A stretch of 64,000 nt of DNA. Origin: JADJYF01 sp965278995. GTDB lineage: Bacteria > Pseudomonadota > Gammaproteobacteria > Ga0077536. How positions within the stretch are numbered: the first letter of the stretch is position 1; each line of letters begins with the position of its first letter. The stretch spans positions 4,216,001 through 4,280,000 of the forward strand of contig OZ257136.1 in the NCBI GenBank assembly GCA_965278995.1. Direction: 5' to 3'. The translations under genes were made by a program, and so were the position numbers. Shown here piece after piece: positions 62,117 to 64,000 of the stretch. Below the pieces are notes generated by a model. That model was not told where the DNA came from. It saw nothing but the letters and a program-made list of their open reading frames with translations, and did not search any database.

Positions 62117-62791
62117 ATGCCCGCTGTCCGCACAATGACACCGGATCACGCCACACGCGAAACGCTGTGCGAGGCGATGCGCGCACTCGTCGCGAACGGA
62201 TTGAATCGCGGCACTGCCGGCAATCTGAGCGTGCGTACGGCGGAAGGGTTTCTCGTTACGCCGAGCGGTGTGAAACCGGCACGCCTGGTGCCCGAAGCAA
62301 TCGTCCGGATGAGCGTAACGGGCGAAGTGCTCGATGCCAGCCAGCGGCCGTCCAGCGAGTGGCGCTTTCACAAGGATATTTACGTCACGCGCCCCGATGC
62401 CGGCGCAGTCGTGCATGTGCATTCGGGCTATGCTGCTGCGCTCGCCTGCCGGCGGCTTGGCATCCCCGCTTTTCACTACATGATCGCAGTGGCCGGCGGC
62501 GATTCGATCCGTTGCGCTACTTACGCGACTTTCGGCACGCAGGCACTATCCGATGCGGCGCTCGCCGCGCTGACCGACCGCCGTGCCTGCCTGCTCGCCA
62601 ATCATGGCATCATCGCGCTCGGGCGGGACCTCGAGGCAGCGCTCGATCTCGCCGTCGAAGTGGAGGAGCTTGCCCGTCAATACACCCTGGCCAGTCTGCA
62701 TGGTGCACCGGTACTGCTGAGTGCCGCCGAGATGCAGGAAGTCACGGAGCAATTCAAGGATTACGGTGGACGCCATGGCCAAGACAGCTAA
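62117..62791 (+). CDS. Class II aldolase/adducin-family protein
   Basis: A 224-residue zinc aldolase fold. The phosphate-binding segment (GLNRGTAGNLSVR; VTPSGVKPA), the acid of SSEWRFH, the zinc ligands HVHS and the ANHG loop are all visible, as in fuculose-1-phosphate aldolase. The substrate is not determined; ribulose- or fuculose-phosphate-type aldolases and decarboxylating relatives are possible. It lies 10 bp after ilvA and overlaps the VOC gene by 17 bp, so all three are probably co-transcribed. Confidence 0.88.
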   Translation: MPAVRTMTPDHATRETLCEAMRALVANGLNRGTAGNLSVRTAEGFLVTPSGVKPARLVPEAIVRMSVTGEVLDASQRPSSEWRFHKDIYVTRPDAGAVVHVHSGYAAALACRRLGIPAFHYMIAVAGGDSIRCATYATFGTQALSDAALAALTDRRACLLANHGIIALGRDLEAALDLAVEVEELARQYTLASLHGAPVLLSAAEMQEVTEQFKDYGGRHGQDS

Positions 62792-63236
62792 AAAACCTGA
62801 TGCGGTCGAGGAATTTCGCCAGCGACCGCTGTTCCACCTCGCTTTTCCCGTCGACGATCTCGACGCAGCGCGGCGGTTCTATGTCGATGTGCTCGGTTGT
62901 CGTGTCGGTCGCACCGACGACCTCTGGATCGATTTCGATTTCTTTGGCTATCAGATCACGGCGCACAAGACGCCGCCACGCAAACTCGCTGGCGAAAACG
63001 CAGTCGATGGCCACGACATTCCGATACCGCATTTCGGTCTGATCATGAGCTGGGAAGACTGGCACCGCGCGGTCGACCACATGAGCTACATCGGCGTCGA
63101 GTTCCGCGTTCAGCCGCATGTACGATTCAAGGATGCTGTCGGTGAACAGGCTACGTTCTTTCTGCAGGATCCGGCCGGCAACTGCCTTGAGTTCAAGGCG
63201 TTCAAGGATCCCGCCGACGTTTTCCGCGTGGAGTGA
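62775..63236 (+). CDS. VOC/glyoxalase-superfamily protein
   Basis: A 153-residue vicinal-oxygen-chelate protein. The betaalphabetabetabeta units are visible (FHLAFPVDDLDAARRFYVDVLGC; then FFLQDPAGNCLEFKAF with the metal Glu). Probably a small metalloenzyme (dioxygenase, lyase or isomerase) of unknown substrate. The start overlaps the aldolase gene end, suggesting the two act on related compounds. Confidence 0.85.
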   Translation: MAKTAKKPDAVEEFRQRPLFHLAFPVDDLDAARRFYVDVLGCRVGRTDDLWIDFDFFGYQITAHKTPPRKLAGENAVDGHDIPIPHFGLIMSWEDWHRAVDHMSYIGVEFRVQPHVRFKDAVGEQATFFLQDPAGNCLEFKAFKDPADVFRVE

Positions 63237-63252
63237 CTCTGGCCCTATCAGG

Positions 63253-64000
63253 TCACTGCAAGAAAAACAGTTCCTGCAGCTTCGCGCCCGGATCTTCGGC
63301 GCGCATGAATGCCTCGCCAACCAGGAAGGCGTGAACGTCATGCGCGCGCAGACGTTCGACGTCGGCGCGTGTATGAATACCTGATTCAGTGACGACCATG
63401 CGGTCGGGCGGGATATCGCGCAGCAGACCGATAGTGGTATCGAGGTCGGTCACGAACCGCTTCAAGTCGCGGTTGTTGATGCCTATCAGCGGTGTGCGCA
63501 GGCGAAGCGCACGTTCGAGTTCGGTCCGATCGTGCACCTCGATCAGAATGTCGAGCCCGAGCTGGCGTGCAGCGGCGCTGAGTTCATCGAGTTCGGCATC
63601 GCTGAGGCAGGCAGCAATCAGCAGGATGCAGTCGGCGCCGAGTGCGCGCGCTTCGAATACCTGGTAAGGGTCGAGCATGAAATCCTTACGGATAACTGGC
63701 AGTTCGCATGCGCTGCGCGCTGCGACGAGATCGGCATCGGCGCCCTGAAAAAAGTGTTCGTCGGTCAAGACCGAGAGACAGGCCGCTCCGCCCCGTGCAT
63801 AACTCGCCGCAATCGCGGCCGGGTCGTAGTCCTTGCGGATGAGCCCTTTGCTCGGCGACGCTTTCTTGCATTCGGCAATGACAGCGGCCTCGCCGGCGGC
63901 CAGTCGTCGCGCCAGTGCGGCGAAGAAGCCGCGCGGTGCGCTAGCGCTGGCGGCCGCAGATTCAACCTGCGCAAGCGGCCGCGCAGTACGTCGAGCGGCT
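63253..64000 (-). CDS. trpC: Indole-3-glycerol phosphate synthase, N-terminus cut
   Basis: The C-terminal about 248 residues of a TIM-barrel tryptophan-synthesis enzyme; the start lies beyond the window's right edge. The open frame continues to 64000 past any internal ATG or TTG. The sequence includes VIAECKKASPSKGLI (catalytic Lys), SVLTDEHFFQG, VIRKDFMLDPYQVFEARALGAD, and GINNRDLKRF. TESGIHT and LVGEAFMR close the barrel. It is a stand-alone TrpC rather than a TrpCF fusion. Confidence 0.95.
   Translation of the reverse strand, partial: AARRTARPLAQVESAAASASAPRGFFAALARRLAAGEAAVIAECKKASPSKGLIRKDYDPAAIAASYARGGAACLSVLTDEHFFQGADADLVAARSACELPVIRKDFMLDPYQVFEARALGADCILLIAACLSDAELDELSAAARQLGLDILIEVHDRTELERALRLRTPLIGINNRDLKRFVTDLDTTIGLLRDIPPDRMVVTESGIHTRADVERLRAHDVHAFLVGEAFMRAEDPGAKLQELFFLQ

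Overview
The window reads as one contiguous piece of chromosome from a GC-rich Gram-negative bacterium, most likely a gammaproteobacterium of the Nevskiales/Steroidobacterales/Xanthomonadales type. The evidence is gene content and order: fmdB-aspS-nadA-yebC-ruvCAB-ybgC-tolQRAB-pal-cpoB-queE-queC, then kdsD-lptCAB-rpoN-hpf-ptsN-rapZ-ptsO-EI-mgtE, then a DUF2782 gene divergent from polA, then hisAFIE-tatABC. This is the usual gammaproteobacterial housekeeping layout. The placement is inferred from synteny only.

Region 1 (1-6.6 kb): a PPi-type phosphofructokinase (cut by the window edge), a BepA-like periplasmic M48 protease, a TPR protein coupled to a HupE/UreJ-type membrane protein, and an RpoE/ChrR-type ECF sigma/anti-sigma pair with a recognisable self-promoter. 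Region 2 (6.6-17.8 kb): an accessory metabolic stretch with a HAD phosphatase, a luciferase-like flavin oxidoreductase, two aldehyde dehydrogenases (one MmsA-type), an enolase-superfamily protein, an acetamidase/formamidase, a glutathione transferase and three likely local regulators or sorting-signal proteins. Region 3 (17.9-26.8 kb): cell-surface and mobile DNA. It holds three PEP-CTERM-type proteins in all (counting the one at 12-13 kb), a lipoprotein, a DsbA-like isomerase, and then a scarred island ending at tRNA-Lys with remnants of an IS66 transposase, an IS256 transposase and a tyrosine integrase.

The most interesting locus lies in that island. A 573-residue protein (23971-25692, minus strand) joins an N-terminal glycosyltransferase resembling plant hydroxyproline O-arabinosyltransferases to a C-terminal prolyl 4-hydroxylase with a complete Fe/2-oxoglutarate site. 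About 550 bp away on the same strand is a PEP-CTERM protein made largely of a 17-residue tandem repeat with two Ala-Pro dipeptides per unit. The inference is a bacterial 'hydroxylate proline, then glycosylate hydroxyproline' system with its own repetitive exported substrate, analogous to plant arabinogalactan/extensin modification. No such function can be proved from sequence alone.

Region 4 (26.7-41 kb) covers translation, NAD synthesis, recombination, Tol-Pal and queuosine precursor synthesis. Region 5 (40.4-51.3 kb) covers cell-wall recycling, KDO/LPS export, sigma-54 and nitrogen-PTS genes, with an in-frame 81-bp tandem repeat inserted in kdsD and no kdsC gene. Region 6 (51.5-64 kb) holds an OmpA-like lipoprotein, polA, the end of the histidine pathway, Tat export, rpiA/ilvA, an aldolase/VOC pair and the start-truncated trpC.
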